Assembly (NCBI RefSeq): GCF_006346325.1
Contig: NZ_VDYR01000001.1
Coordinates: forward strand, 2,071,501 to 2,135,500
DNA: 64,000 nt
Direction of reading: 5' to 3'
Source: Sphingomonas japonica
Lineage (GTDB): Bacteria > Pseudomonadota > Alphaproteobacteria > Sphingomonadales > Sphingomonadaceae
A model generated the notes under the pieces. That model made no database searches. It saw nothing but the letters and a program-made list of their open reading frames with translations, and was not told the DNA's origin. The translations under genes and the position numbers were made by a program. Shown here in pieces: positions 1 through 6,652 of the stretch (the first letter of the stretch is position 1; each line of letters opens with the position of its first letter).

Positions 1-135
1 CGCAACAAGGAGATCGCCTCCGAACTCGGCCTCACCGAGGGCACGGTGAAGGTCCACCTGCACAAGATTTTCGACAAGCTGGACGTGCGGAGCCGGACCG
101 AGCTGATCCTGTTCGTCCAGGAGCGCGAATCCTGA
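1..135 (+). CDS. LuxR/GerE-type transcriptional regulator, C-terminal fragment
   Basis: The window opens inside this gene. The visible 44 codons encode the end of a GerE/LuxR helix-turn-helix: NKEIASELGLTEGTVKVHL is the recognition-helix region and KLDVRSRTEL the following helix, ending in TGA. This is the DNA-binding end of a response regulator or LuxR-type activator; the N-terminal half that would show a receiver or ligand domain lies outside. The fimbrial genes start 140 bases downstream on the same strand, so control of that cluster by this protein is a reasonable inference but is not shown by the sequence. Confidence 0.85.
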   Translation, partial: RNKEIASELGLTEGTVKVHLHKIFDKLDVRSRTELILFVQERES

Positions 136-170
136 ACGCCTATATCCAACGACATAGCGGCTCCAGCCGG

Positions 171-244
171 AGGTAAGCGTCGTTCTCGCCGACCGATGAA
201 TAGGTAAGCCGCCGCCATTCCTGCACTTAGCGTGCAGGTCGGCG
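171..244 (+). promoter_or_regulatory. Leader of the fimbrial cluster: direct repeat and hairpin
   Basis: Two copies of AGGTAAGC lie at 171-178 and 202-209, 31 bases apart (about three helical turns). Just downstream CCTGCAC (220-226) pairs perfectly with GTGCAGG (232-238) around a TTAGC loop, and the flanking CCGCC and GGCGG extend the stem. The hairpin ends about 30 bases before the first subunit start codon. Repeats at helical spacing suggest a regulator site and the hairpin a structured 5' leader; both roles are inferred. Confidence 0.35.
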
Positions 245-275
245 GACAGGGGTTCGCCGCAGGGTGTGGCGAACG

Positions 276-878
276 ATGAACGGTTTTCGGTGGCTGGCGG
301 TGATCGTGGCGATGGCGCTTTGCGCCGTCGCCTCGAACGCGTTTGCCCAGGTCACCGCCTATGCGCCCGGCCAGGGTCCGGTGAACAGCATTGCAGTCGG
401 CATCGATGTGCGCGCATCGGTGCGCAGCCGCTGCGGGTTCGCCGCCGGCGGGGCACCGGTCGGCACGCTCCAGCAGGCAGATTTCGATCGCACCGGGTTC
501 AGCAAGGACTTCGCCGTGGTGCTGAACTGCACCGGCGCGTCGCGCATCGCGGTCAGCTCGGTCAATGGGGCGCTTGCCACCGACACCAACAGCCCCGGGC
601 TGGCCTCGCGCGCGCCCTATACCGTCGAACTGCGGATGGTGGCGGACAACGGAACCACCGCAACCGCCAGCTGCGCCGCGACGGGTCTCGCCGCAGGCGG
701 CGGATGTTCGTTCGGGGGGACCGCCAGCACCACCAACGGCCTGCAGCTGGGGGCGGCATCGACCAAGGCGAACGGATCCTATCTGCGAGTGAGCGCACCC
801 GCCTATGCCGGCGCGACCCCGTTGGCAGCGGGCCAATATGCCGATACCCTCACCATTACGGTCAGTGTCGTGCCATGA
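276..878 (+). CDS. Spore coat U domain (Csu-type) fimbrial subunit
   Basis: A secreted pilin-like protein of about 200 residues. The ATG at 276 is preferred over the GTG at 264 because it begins a clean signal peptide (MNGFRWLAVIVAMALCAVAS, cleavage after AFA-Q) with an AGGG about 11 bases upstream. The mature part is beta-rich with four cysteines and ends in the typical tail QYADTLTITVSVVP of the SCPU family, which supplies the subunits of Csu-type chaperone-usher pili. It is first in a cluster with three more subunit-like genes, a chaperone and an usher. Whether it is a major or minor subunit cannot be told. Confidence 0.85.
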   Translation: MNGFRWLAVIVAMALCAVASNAFAQVTAYAPGQGPVNSIAVGIDVRASVRSRCGFAAGGAPVGTLQQADFDRTGFSKDFAVVLNCTGASRIAVSSVNGALATDTNSPGLASRAPYTVELRMVADNGTTATASCAATGLAAGGGCSFGGTASTTNGLQLGAASTKANGSYLRVSAPAYAGATPLAAGQYADTLTITVSVVP

Positions 879-920
879 GCATATATTATTTACTTTTGGA
901 TCGATATGCCATGATCCACC

Positions 921-1277
921 ATGATCGCTCGCAGCTTCATCCGAACCGGCTCAGCCCCTGGCGGGGCGCTGTTGCTCGCCATCCTTCTGGGTCTGCCGGT
1001 GAGCGCGGCGCATGCCGGGCCGACTGCGCGAGTGTCGGTTTCCGGCCATGTCGCGGCGCGGTGCTGGAGCGTTCGGCAGCCGAACCGCGTCCAAGCGGCA
1101 ATCGCGATCGATCCGGCGGTGATGCGGGCGCGCTGTACCCTCGGACGGCCCCAGCTGGCGATGCGGACATTCGACATTGGCGCGCCGAATGTCGGGGCGG
1201 TTGCGCTCGACGGCAAGTCGCCAGCATCGCGCTCACCGCACATGGCGCTGGAGATCGTCGTATCGCCTCACCTCTGA
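921..1277 (+). CDS. Truncated SCPU-like secreted protein (minor subunit or remnant)
   Basis: This encodes 118 residues with an N-terminal signal-like segment (LLLAILLGLPVSAAHA). The start of the mature part, VSVSGHVAARCWSV, matches the motif around the first cysteine of the pilin at 2463 (VDVTGTVAARCSAI). The rest is only about 80 residues, roughly half a normal SCPU domain, with just two cysteines and no usual C-terminal donor-strand tail. It sits in order between two clear subunit genes, so it may be a short accessory subunit or a decayed one. The preceding 42-base gap is unusually AT-rich for this genome. No frameshift partner was found nearby. Confidence 0.6.
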   Translation: MIARSFIRTGSAPGGALLLAILLGLPVSAAHAGPTARVSVSGHVAARCWSVRQPNRVQAAIAIDPAVMRARCTLGRPQLAMRTFDIGAPNVGAVALDGKSPASRSPHMALEIVVSPHL

Positions 1278-1285
1278 GGAAGTAC

Positions 1286-2317
1286 GTGCGTCAGCGCAGC
1301 ATCTCCGGCGCTATACTTCTGGGAGCCACGGCATGGGCCTCACCCGCGGCGGCGCAGGTCCAGTTGTTTCCGACGTGCAGCGTGACCGGCGACGCGACGG
1401 CCCCAGTATCGATCACCTATGATCCGTTTTCGTCGACCGGCCTTTCGCAAGCGACGATCCCTCTGGTTCTGCGGCGAACACGCGGACTGCTGACCGCGCG
1501 AACCACGGAAGTCAGTCTGGTGCTGACGGTGCCGTCCGGATCGCCCGTCCTCGATGTCACCTATCAGGGCTATCGCGTGCTCTATGCCGAAGGTGCCACG
1601 GCCGGACGCCCGCGCGCCTTGAATTCAAGCGACGGAGGCGCCGGGGCGGCGGGAGAGATCCGCTACAATTTCGGGGGGCTGTCCGCTTCGGACGTATCGG
1701 CGCCGCTCAACCTGCGCGTGACCGTGCCGCCCGGCACCGATCTGTCGGCCGGACAGCCGATCGTGTTCGACATCCTCTATATCTGCTCGGGCGACGGCGG
1801 CATGCTCGATGTTCCCACACCGACACGCAACAACGGCGCGGTGCGGATCAACGTCAACACGGTAAGCGCGCTGCAGGCCTATTATGCCGGATCGGCGCTC
1901 GACTTCGGCGAACTGAGCGACGTGACGACGGCGACGGTGCTGGGCGCGCCGACGCGCTATACGACCGCCACGTCGAACAGCCTGCGCGTCAAGAGCTCGG
2001 GGCCATATGAAGTGCGGGTGCGGTCGCAGAACGACTTCCGGCTTACCTTTCCCGGTGGCAGCCTGACAGACGCGGCGCAGACGATCCGCTACAGCGCGCA
2101 GTTCCTGGGACAGGAAATCACGTCCAATACCTCGTTCGGCACGCGCAGCTGCGTCAGGGCAGGCGTCGGCGGCGCGTCGGGAACGCTTCCGATCCGCGCG
2201 ACATTGAAGGAAGGCGGGTCGAACAAGACGCCCTCGTCCAACTATGGCGACATCGTCACCGTCACCTTTTCGCCGGTGGTGGCCAGTTCCGCGGCGCAGG
2301 CGTGCGCAGGTCTGTAG
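1286..2317 (+). CDS. Two-domain Csu-type fimbrial protein, candidate tip adhesin
   Basis: A 343-residue secreted protein. The GTG at 1286 is chosen because GAGGA lies 5 bases upstream and it starts a signal peptide (ISGAILLGATAWASPAAAQ). The open frame continues far upstream only as a shadow of the first subunit. The mature protein looks like two beta-rich domains, the first from about residue 27 to 195 and the second ending YGDIVTVTFSP, the tail style of SCPU subunits. In Csu pili the two-domain member (CsuE) caps the fibre as tip adhesin. Size and domain number suggest that role here, but the CsuE hydrophobic binding loops cannot be verified by eye. Confidence 0.65.
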   Translation: MRQRSISGAILLGATAWASPAAAQVQLFPTCSVTGDATAPVSITYDPFSSTGLSQATIPLVLRRTRGLLTARTTEVSLVLTVPSGSPVLDVTYQGYRVLYAEGATAGRPRALNSSDGGAGAAGEIRYNFGGLSASDVSAPLNLRVTVPPGTDLSAGQPIVFDILYICSGDGGMLDVPTPTRNNGAVRINVNTVSALQAYYAGSALDFGELSDVTTATVLGAPTRYTTATSNSLRVKSSGPYEVRVRSQNDFRLTFPGGSLTDAAQTIRYSAQFLGQEITSNTSFGTRSCVRAGVGGASGTLPIRATLKEGGSNKTPSSNYGDIVTVTFSPVVASSAAQACAGL

Positions 2318-2329
2318 CAGCCGGCGATG

Positions 2330-2347
2330 CTATATCCTTGGATATAG
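2330..2347. promoter_or_regulatory. Perfect 8-bp dyad upstream of the main pilin gene
   Basis: CTATATCC (2330-2337) and GGATATAG (2340-2347) form a perfect inverted repeat around TT, 115 bases before the next pilin start. The same CTATATCC sequence occurs at 140-147 in the leader of the cluster, and CATATCC occurs at 2414-2420. The surrounding 145-base gap is AT-richer than its neighbours and probably holds a second promoter. No T-run follows, so an operator is more likely than a terminator. The role is inferred. Confidence 0.35.
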
Positions 2348-2462
2348 GCGATCCGCCTGCAAGTTAGCTGCGTTTTTGCTATTCGCTAAATCGAGCGGGA
2401 CGGCGCTTGCGGGCATATCCAAATCATCAGGCGGCCAACGGGGTCGTCGAAGGAGATTTGAG

Positions 2463-3020
2463 ATGAAGAAGATCGTTTTGTCCGCTCTGTTCGCCGCCAC
2501 CACCTTCGTCGCCGCTCCGGCGTTCGCACAGGTCAGCGGCACGGTCGACGTCACCGGAACCGTCGCCGCGCGCTGCAGCGCCATCACCCCGATCAGCGGC
2601 AGCATCACGCTGGGCGAGCTCGCCGCCGCCAGCGGCAAGGTCGATCCCGCGTTCGCCGGCAACACCGGTGGCCTCAGCCGCAACTTCACCATCCTGTGCA
2701 ACGGCGCGAACCCGAAACTGTCGGTCAATGCCCGTCCGCTGGTGAACGCTGCCGCAACCGACTCTCCCAGCGGTTACACCAACACCGTCCACTACACCGC
2801 CACGCTCACGGCGATGGGCGCAAAGGGCGGCAGCACCAGCGTTGCCGACCAGTCGCTGAGCAGCGGCGCGACCACCGCGCAGGTCGGCGATCGCCTCGCC
2901 ACGGTTGCGAACAACATCTCGCTGACCGTCGGCAGCGGCGCGACGGCGGAACCGACCGCAGTGCTCGACGCGGGCACCTATGCCGGCAACGTGGAAATCA
3001 TCATCGCGCCAACCGCTTAA
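2463..3020 (+). CDS. Spore coat U domain fimbrial subunit, likely major pilin
   Basis: This encodes 185 residues. The ATG at 2463 has a strong AAGGAG 7 bases upstream and starts a classic signal peptide cut after AFA-Q. The SCPU fold is visible: the first cysteine in GTVAARCSAI, a second in FTILCNGANPKLSV, and the donor-strand-like tail GTYAGNVEIIIAP. It has the best ribosome site of the cluster, its own upstream dyad and a terminator-like hairpin directly after its stop. Together these suggest it is made in excess of chaperone and usher, as expected for the main shaft subunit. That quantitative reading is an inference. Confidence 0.88.
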   Translation: MKKIVLSALFAATTFVAAPAFAQVSGTVDVTGTVAARCSAITPISGSITLGELAAASGKVDPAFAGNTGGLSRNFTILCNGANPKLSVNARPLVNAAATDSPSGYTNTVHYTATLTAMGAKGGSTSVADQSLSSGATTAQVGDRLATVANNISLTVGSGATAEPTAVLDAGTYAGNVEIIIAPTA

Positions 3021-3028
3021 CCGGGGGA

Positions 3029-3070
3029 AGCGACCGGCAGGGCTTCGGGGGGAGCTCTGCCGGTCGCTTT
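3029..3070 (+). terminator. Rho-independent-like hairpin after the pilin gene
   Basis: AGCGACCGGCAG (3029-3040) pairs perfectly over 12 bases with CTGCCGGTCGCT (3057-3068), and TTT ends at 3070. It begins 8 bases after the pilin stop codon and lies inside the fimbrial cluster, upstream of the chaperone and usher on the same strand. The U-tract is short, so partial termination or mRNA 3'-end protection is plausible. Confidence 0.7.
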
Positions 3071-3090
3071 ATCGTGTCATGGAGCAGCAA

Positions 3091-3252
3091 ATGCTGACGG
3101 ACATCGCCGCCGAACTGCGCACCCGGGCCCTGACCTCGCCGGACCAGGACACCGGCGATCTCATGTTCCTCGCCAGCGAATATGAGCGTTTGGCGCTCGA
3201 ATTAGCAGAGCAAAAACAATCCGATACCGTTGCGATAACGCTTCCTAAATGA
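3091..3252 (+). CDS. Small hypothetical protein between pilin and chaperone
   Basis: A 53-residue reading frame starting at the ATG at 3091, with GGAG 6 bases upstream; an in-frame ATG at 3079 is less well placed. It begins MLTDIAAELRTRAL, then has an acidic stretch (SPDQDTGDLM) and a helical segment (ASEYERLALELAEQKQ). There is no signal peptide, membrane segment or cysteine, so it should be cytoplasmic and soluble. It resembles small helical proteins of unknown role that I cannot assign to a family. It lies just after the terminator-like hairpin, so its expression may depend on read-through or its own promoter. Confidence 0.5.
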   Translation: MLTDIAAELRTRALTSPDQDTGDLMFLASEYERLALELAEQKQSDTVAITLPK

Positions 3253-3334
3253 ACCCATGCGATCCCGGTACACAAGGTCCGGCTGGCCGTATCCCCGCCC
3301 GATCCGTATCGCCAAGCCAGCAGGAGTAAGGCGC

Positions 3335-4093
3335 TTGAAGCTCAATCGCAGATCGCTGGTCGCAGCAATGGGGGCGTTGTTTGCAACCTTCGGCCTGTCC
3401 GCCGCGCTCTATGCGATGACCGTGCAGCCCGTCGTCCTCGACCTCACCACGTCCGGCCGCGGCATGAGCCAGGCGATCATTGTGGAGAACACGTTCGACC
3501 GCCCGCTGCCCGTCGAATTGCGCATCGAGACGCTGGACCTTACCGCCGACGGTGTGACCCCGACCGGAAAGGACAGCGGCGAGCTGGCGATCTTTCCGCC
3601 GCAGGCGTTGATCCAGCCGGGCCAGCGCCAGAGCTTTCGCGTCCAATATGTCGGCGATCCGGCGATCGCACGCAGCAAGCATTTCTTCGTGACCGTCGCC
3701 CAGCTTCCCGTCCAGCTCGCCGACGGCACGTCGAACATCCAGCTGCTGTATAATTTTCAGGTTCTCGTCAGCGTCTCGCCCGAAGGCGTCAAGCCATCCT
3801 TGTCGATCACCGGCACCGAGATCGCGCGCAACGATACGGGGGCTCCGGTGCCGGCAATCACCGTGGCGAATGCGACGGCGGCACATGGCTATCTCTCGCG
3901 CGGGCGTCTGCGCATCGTCCAGTATGACGCCGCCGGCAAGGAACTGTTCCGCAAGCAGCTGGCGGGGCCAGAGCTCCAGCAGACGATCGGCTATGGCCTG
4001 ATCGGCGGCGGACAGACCCGCCGCGTTCTGCTCCCCCTCGTCCTTCCTCAGTCCGACGGCCGCGTCGAGGCACAGTTCACACCTGACGCCTGA
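3335..4093 (+). CDS. Periplasmic fimbrial chaperone (PapD/CsuC-like)
   Basis: This encodes 252 residues with a TTG start at 3335, chosen because AGGAG lies 8 bases upstream; the frame is open further 5' but without a good start. An N-terminal hydrophobic stretch (LVAAMGALFATFGLSAALYA) serves as signal. The first Ig-like domain carries the hallmarks of pilus chaperones: VQPVVLDLTTSGR, IIVENTFDRPLPVELRI and IFPPQALIQPGQRQSFRVQYVG. The second domain ends GQTRRVLLPLVL. It would receive subunits in the periplasm by donor-strand complementation and hand them to the usher that starts 17 bases later. Confidence 0.88.
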   Translation: MKLNRRSLVAAMGALFATFGLSAALYAMTVQPVVLDLTTSGRGMSQAIIVENTFDRPLPVELRIETLDLTADGVTPTGKDSGELAIFPPQALIQPGQRQSFRVQYVGDPAIARSKHFFVTVAQLPVQLADGTSNIQLLYNFQVLVSVSPEGVKPSLSITGTEIARNDTGAPVPAITVANATAAHGYLSRGRLRIVQYDAAGKELFRKQLAGPELQQTIGYGLIGGGQTRRVLLPLVLPQSDGRVEAQFTPDA

Positions 4094-4110
4094 GGACCAG
4101 GCGCGGTGCC

Positions 4111-6585
4111 ATGATCCATCTCGCCCTTGCGAGCGCACTGGCGCTGTCGGTCATCACCGTCCTCCCAGTGGCGGCATCGCCGATGCAGGACGAAAGCGCC
4201 CAGCAACGCGTCGTCCTCGATGCCTCCGATCCGGCCGCCAACATCAATCCGACCGGCAAAGCGGTGACGCTGACCGCGTCGGTGATGGATGGCGCCGCCT
4301 ATGTCGGCGACGCGACGATCGTCATCGATCCGCAAGGAAGCGTCAGCTTTTCGGCGGCGCGGTTGCTGGCCTTGCTCCAGACACGGCTGGCGCCGCCGAT
4401 GCTGATACGGGTGCAGACCATGCTGACGCAGCGCGGCACGCTGAGGCGGGAGGATCTGCGATCGGCCGGCGTCGCACTGCGCTACAATCCGCAGGAGCTG
4501 CAGCTGGAACTCGACATCGCCGCCGCCAGCCGTCCCGCACAGGCCGTAGACCTGGACGACGGCGAGGCAGCGACGCCGGGCAATTACGCTGCGCCCGCCG
4601 CATTCAGCGCCTATCTCAACGTGCGCGGATCGTTCGACTGGGTCCAGCAGGGCGTCGATGCCGGGCTGGCGGCACCAGTCACCTTTCTCGACGGCGCGGC
4701 GCGTGTCGGCGGGGTAGTGTTCGAAAGCGAAGCCAATTGGCAGCCCGGCGGGATCGGCGCCAGTTTCCAGCGCCGCGGATCGCGCTTCGTTTATGACGAC
4801 CAGGATCGCGTCCTGCGCTGGACCGCGGGCGATCTGCAGACGCTGGCCCGCGGCTTTCAGGCAGCGCCGGAAATCTCCGGCCTTTCGATCTCGCGCTTCT
4901 ATTCGATCCTGCAGCCGCAGAGCATCATCCGTCCACGCGGCAATCGCAGCTTTCAGCTCGAGCGCCGGTCGACGGTGGAAGTGCGGGTCAACAATCAACT
5001 CGTCCGGCGTCTTGAGCTGGACCCGGGACCCTATGACCTGCGCGATTTCCCCTTCACTCAGGGCGCAAACGACGTCCGGCTGACCATCACCGACGACGCC
5101 GGCCGCGTGGAAACGGTCAACTTCAACATCTTCCTCGACCAATCCCAACTCGCCGCCGGGTTGAGCGAGTTCGGCCTCTATGCCGGCGTGCTGGCGCCAC
5201 AGGGCGCGCAGGGCCCGGTGTACAGCGATTCGCCTGCGATCAGCGGCTTCTACCGGCGGGGCATCAATGATCGGCTGACGCTGGGCGCCAATGTCCAGGC
5301 GGACAGCATGGGCTGGATGGCGGGCGCGGAAACCGTCGTTGCCAGCGGCATCGGGTCGTTCGGCGGTTTTGCTTCGGCATCGCAGCTTAACGGGGTCGGG
5401 TCCGGCTGGGCGTCGATCGTGACGTTCCAGCGCACGATTTCGCGGTCCGGCTCGGGGGCCGACGCGCTTTCCTTCTCGCTGGAAGCGCGAAGCCGGAACT
5501 TCGCGGCGCTGGGTACGCGGACGGCGCTCAACCCCTACAGCTATATCGTCGGCGGGAGCTACAACGCGACGATCAGCGATGCGGTCTATGCCGGGTTCGA
5601 CGCGCGCTATTCGCGAGGCCGCGATGACGAGCCCGACGTCAGCAGCGTGCGCGGGACAGTGGGTTGGCGGATCCGATCGGGCCTCAGCTTTACCGGGGAC
5701 GTCGGCTATGAACGGGATCGTCGTGGCGGTCGCCTGGCGGCCTTTCTTTCGCTCACCTACAATCTCGACCGCCAATCCACTGTCCGCGCCGACTATGACA
5801 GCCGGTTCAACCGCACCCGCCTTGCATATCAGACCTATCGCGGCACCGGGACGGGGGCGTACAACCTGAATGCCGATGTCGAACGGAGCGACGTCGGCGC
5901 CGCCCTCACCGCCAATGGCACCTATTTCACCAACCGCGCGGAACTTGGCTTCAGCCATTTCGGCAGCTTCGATCGCGATCTGGGATCGTCGACCGACCAG
6001 CGAACCTCGCTGCGCTTCGGCACTGCCCTGGCGGTCGCGGACGGCGCCTTCTCGGTGGGGCGACCGATCCAGGACAGTTTCGCGATCGTGCGGGCGCATC
6101 CTTCGCTGCGCGGCAGCGATGTCGTGATCGATCCGGCAGGCGCGTCGTCGCAGGCCAATACCGGAACGCTCGGCAGTGCGCTGCAGCCCAACCTTGGCAG
6201 CTACAGCGAGCGAACCATGCTGATCACCGCCCCCGACGCACCGCTCAGCGTCGATCTCGGCGAAGGGTCGTTCCGCTTCTTCCCCCCCTATCGCAGCGGC
6301 TACAAGGTCGTCGCGGGGTCGGACTACATGGTCAGTGCCGTCGGACGCCTGCTCGGCGCGGACGGCACGCCGCTGACGCTGATCTCGGGAACGGCCGTCG
6401 AAGCGGCGCATCCCGAACGCGAGCCGATCGCGCTGTTCACCAACGCTTCCGGACGCTTCGGCCTCACCGGCCTTGCGCCCGGCCGCTGGACAATCACGAT
6501 GCTGGATGCCGATCGCAGCACGTACGACCTTGTCATCCAGAGCGCCGAGGGCAGCGTCGCGATGGGCGACCTTCGCCCGCGTTAA
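4111..6585 (+). CDS. Outer-membrane fimbrial usher (CsuD-like)
   Basis: An 824-residue outer-membrane protein with a signal peptide (LALASALALSVITVLPVAAS). The central part is a repetitive beta-barrel (regions such as VYAGFDARYSRGRDDEPDVS and RAELGFSHFGSFDRDLG), and the segment VEVRVNNQLVRRLELDPGPY is typical of the plug region of ushers. The C-terminal part (about 745-824) resembles a carboxypeptidase-regulatory-like beta sandwich (NASGRFGLTGLAPGRWTITM). It would form the secretion pore and assembly platform for the pilins encoded upstream. The length fits the Csu/archaic usher branch. It is the last gene of the fimbrial cluster; the next gene starts 67 bases later. Confidence 0.9.
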   Translation: MIHLALASALALSVITVLPVAASPMQDESAQQRVVLDASDPAANINPTGKAVTLTASVMDGAAYVGDATIVIDPQGSVSFSAARLLALLQTRLAPPMLIRVQTMLTQRGTLRREDLRSAGVALRYNPQELQLELDIAAASRPAQAVDLDDGEAATPGNYAAPAAFSAYLNVRGSFDWVQQGVDAGLAAPVTFLDGAARVGGVVFESEANWQPGGIGASFQRRGSRFVYDDQDRVLRWTAGDLQTLARGFQAAPEISGLSISRFYSILQPQSIIRPRGNRSFQLERRSTVEVRVNNQLVRRLELDPGPYDLRDFPFTQGANDVRLTITDDAGRVETVNFNIFLDQSQLAAGLSEFGLYAGVLAPQGAQGPVYSDSPAISGFYRRGINDRLTLGANVQADSMGWMAGAETVVASGIGSFGGFASASQLNGVGSGWASIVTFQRTISRSGSGADALSFSLEARSRNFAALGTRTALNPYSYIVGGSYNATISDAVYAGFDARYSRGRDDEPDVSSVRGTVGWRIRSGLSFTGDVGYERDRRGGRLAAFLSLTYNLDRQSTVRADYDSRFNRTRLAYQTYRGTGTGAYNLNADVERSDVGAALTANGTYFTNRAELGFSHFGSFDRDLGSSTDQRTSLRFGTALAVADGAFSVGRPIQDSFAIVRAHPSLRGSDVVIDPAGASSQANTGTLGSALQPNLGSYSERTMLITAPDAPLSVDLGEGSFRFFPPYRSGYKVVAGSDYMVSAVGRLLGADGTPLTLISGTAVEAAHPEREPIALFTNASGRFGLTGLAPGRWTITMLDADRSTYDLVIQSAEGSVAMGDLRPR

Positions 6586-6652
6586 CCCTGAATCGATGTC
6601 GCATCGGGGCTGAGCGCTTCCTATCCCGGGTGCTTGTGATTAAGCTGATGCA

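Noticed and set aside
266..1285. Upstream part of the frame that contains the two-domain fimbrial protein
   Set aside because: Overlaps the first subunit in another frame and gives Arg-rich nonsense; the GTG at 1286 with GAGGA and a signal peptide marks the true start.
4048..6411. Open frame of 787 codons antisense to the usher
   Set aside because: Shadow of the usher gene; composition biased, no signal or domain.
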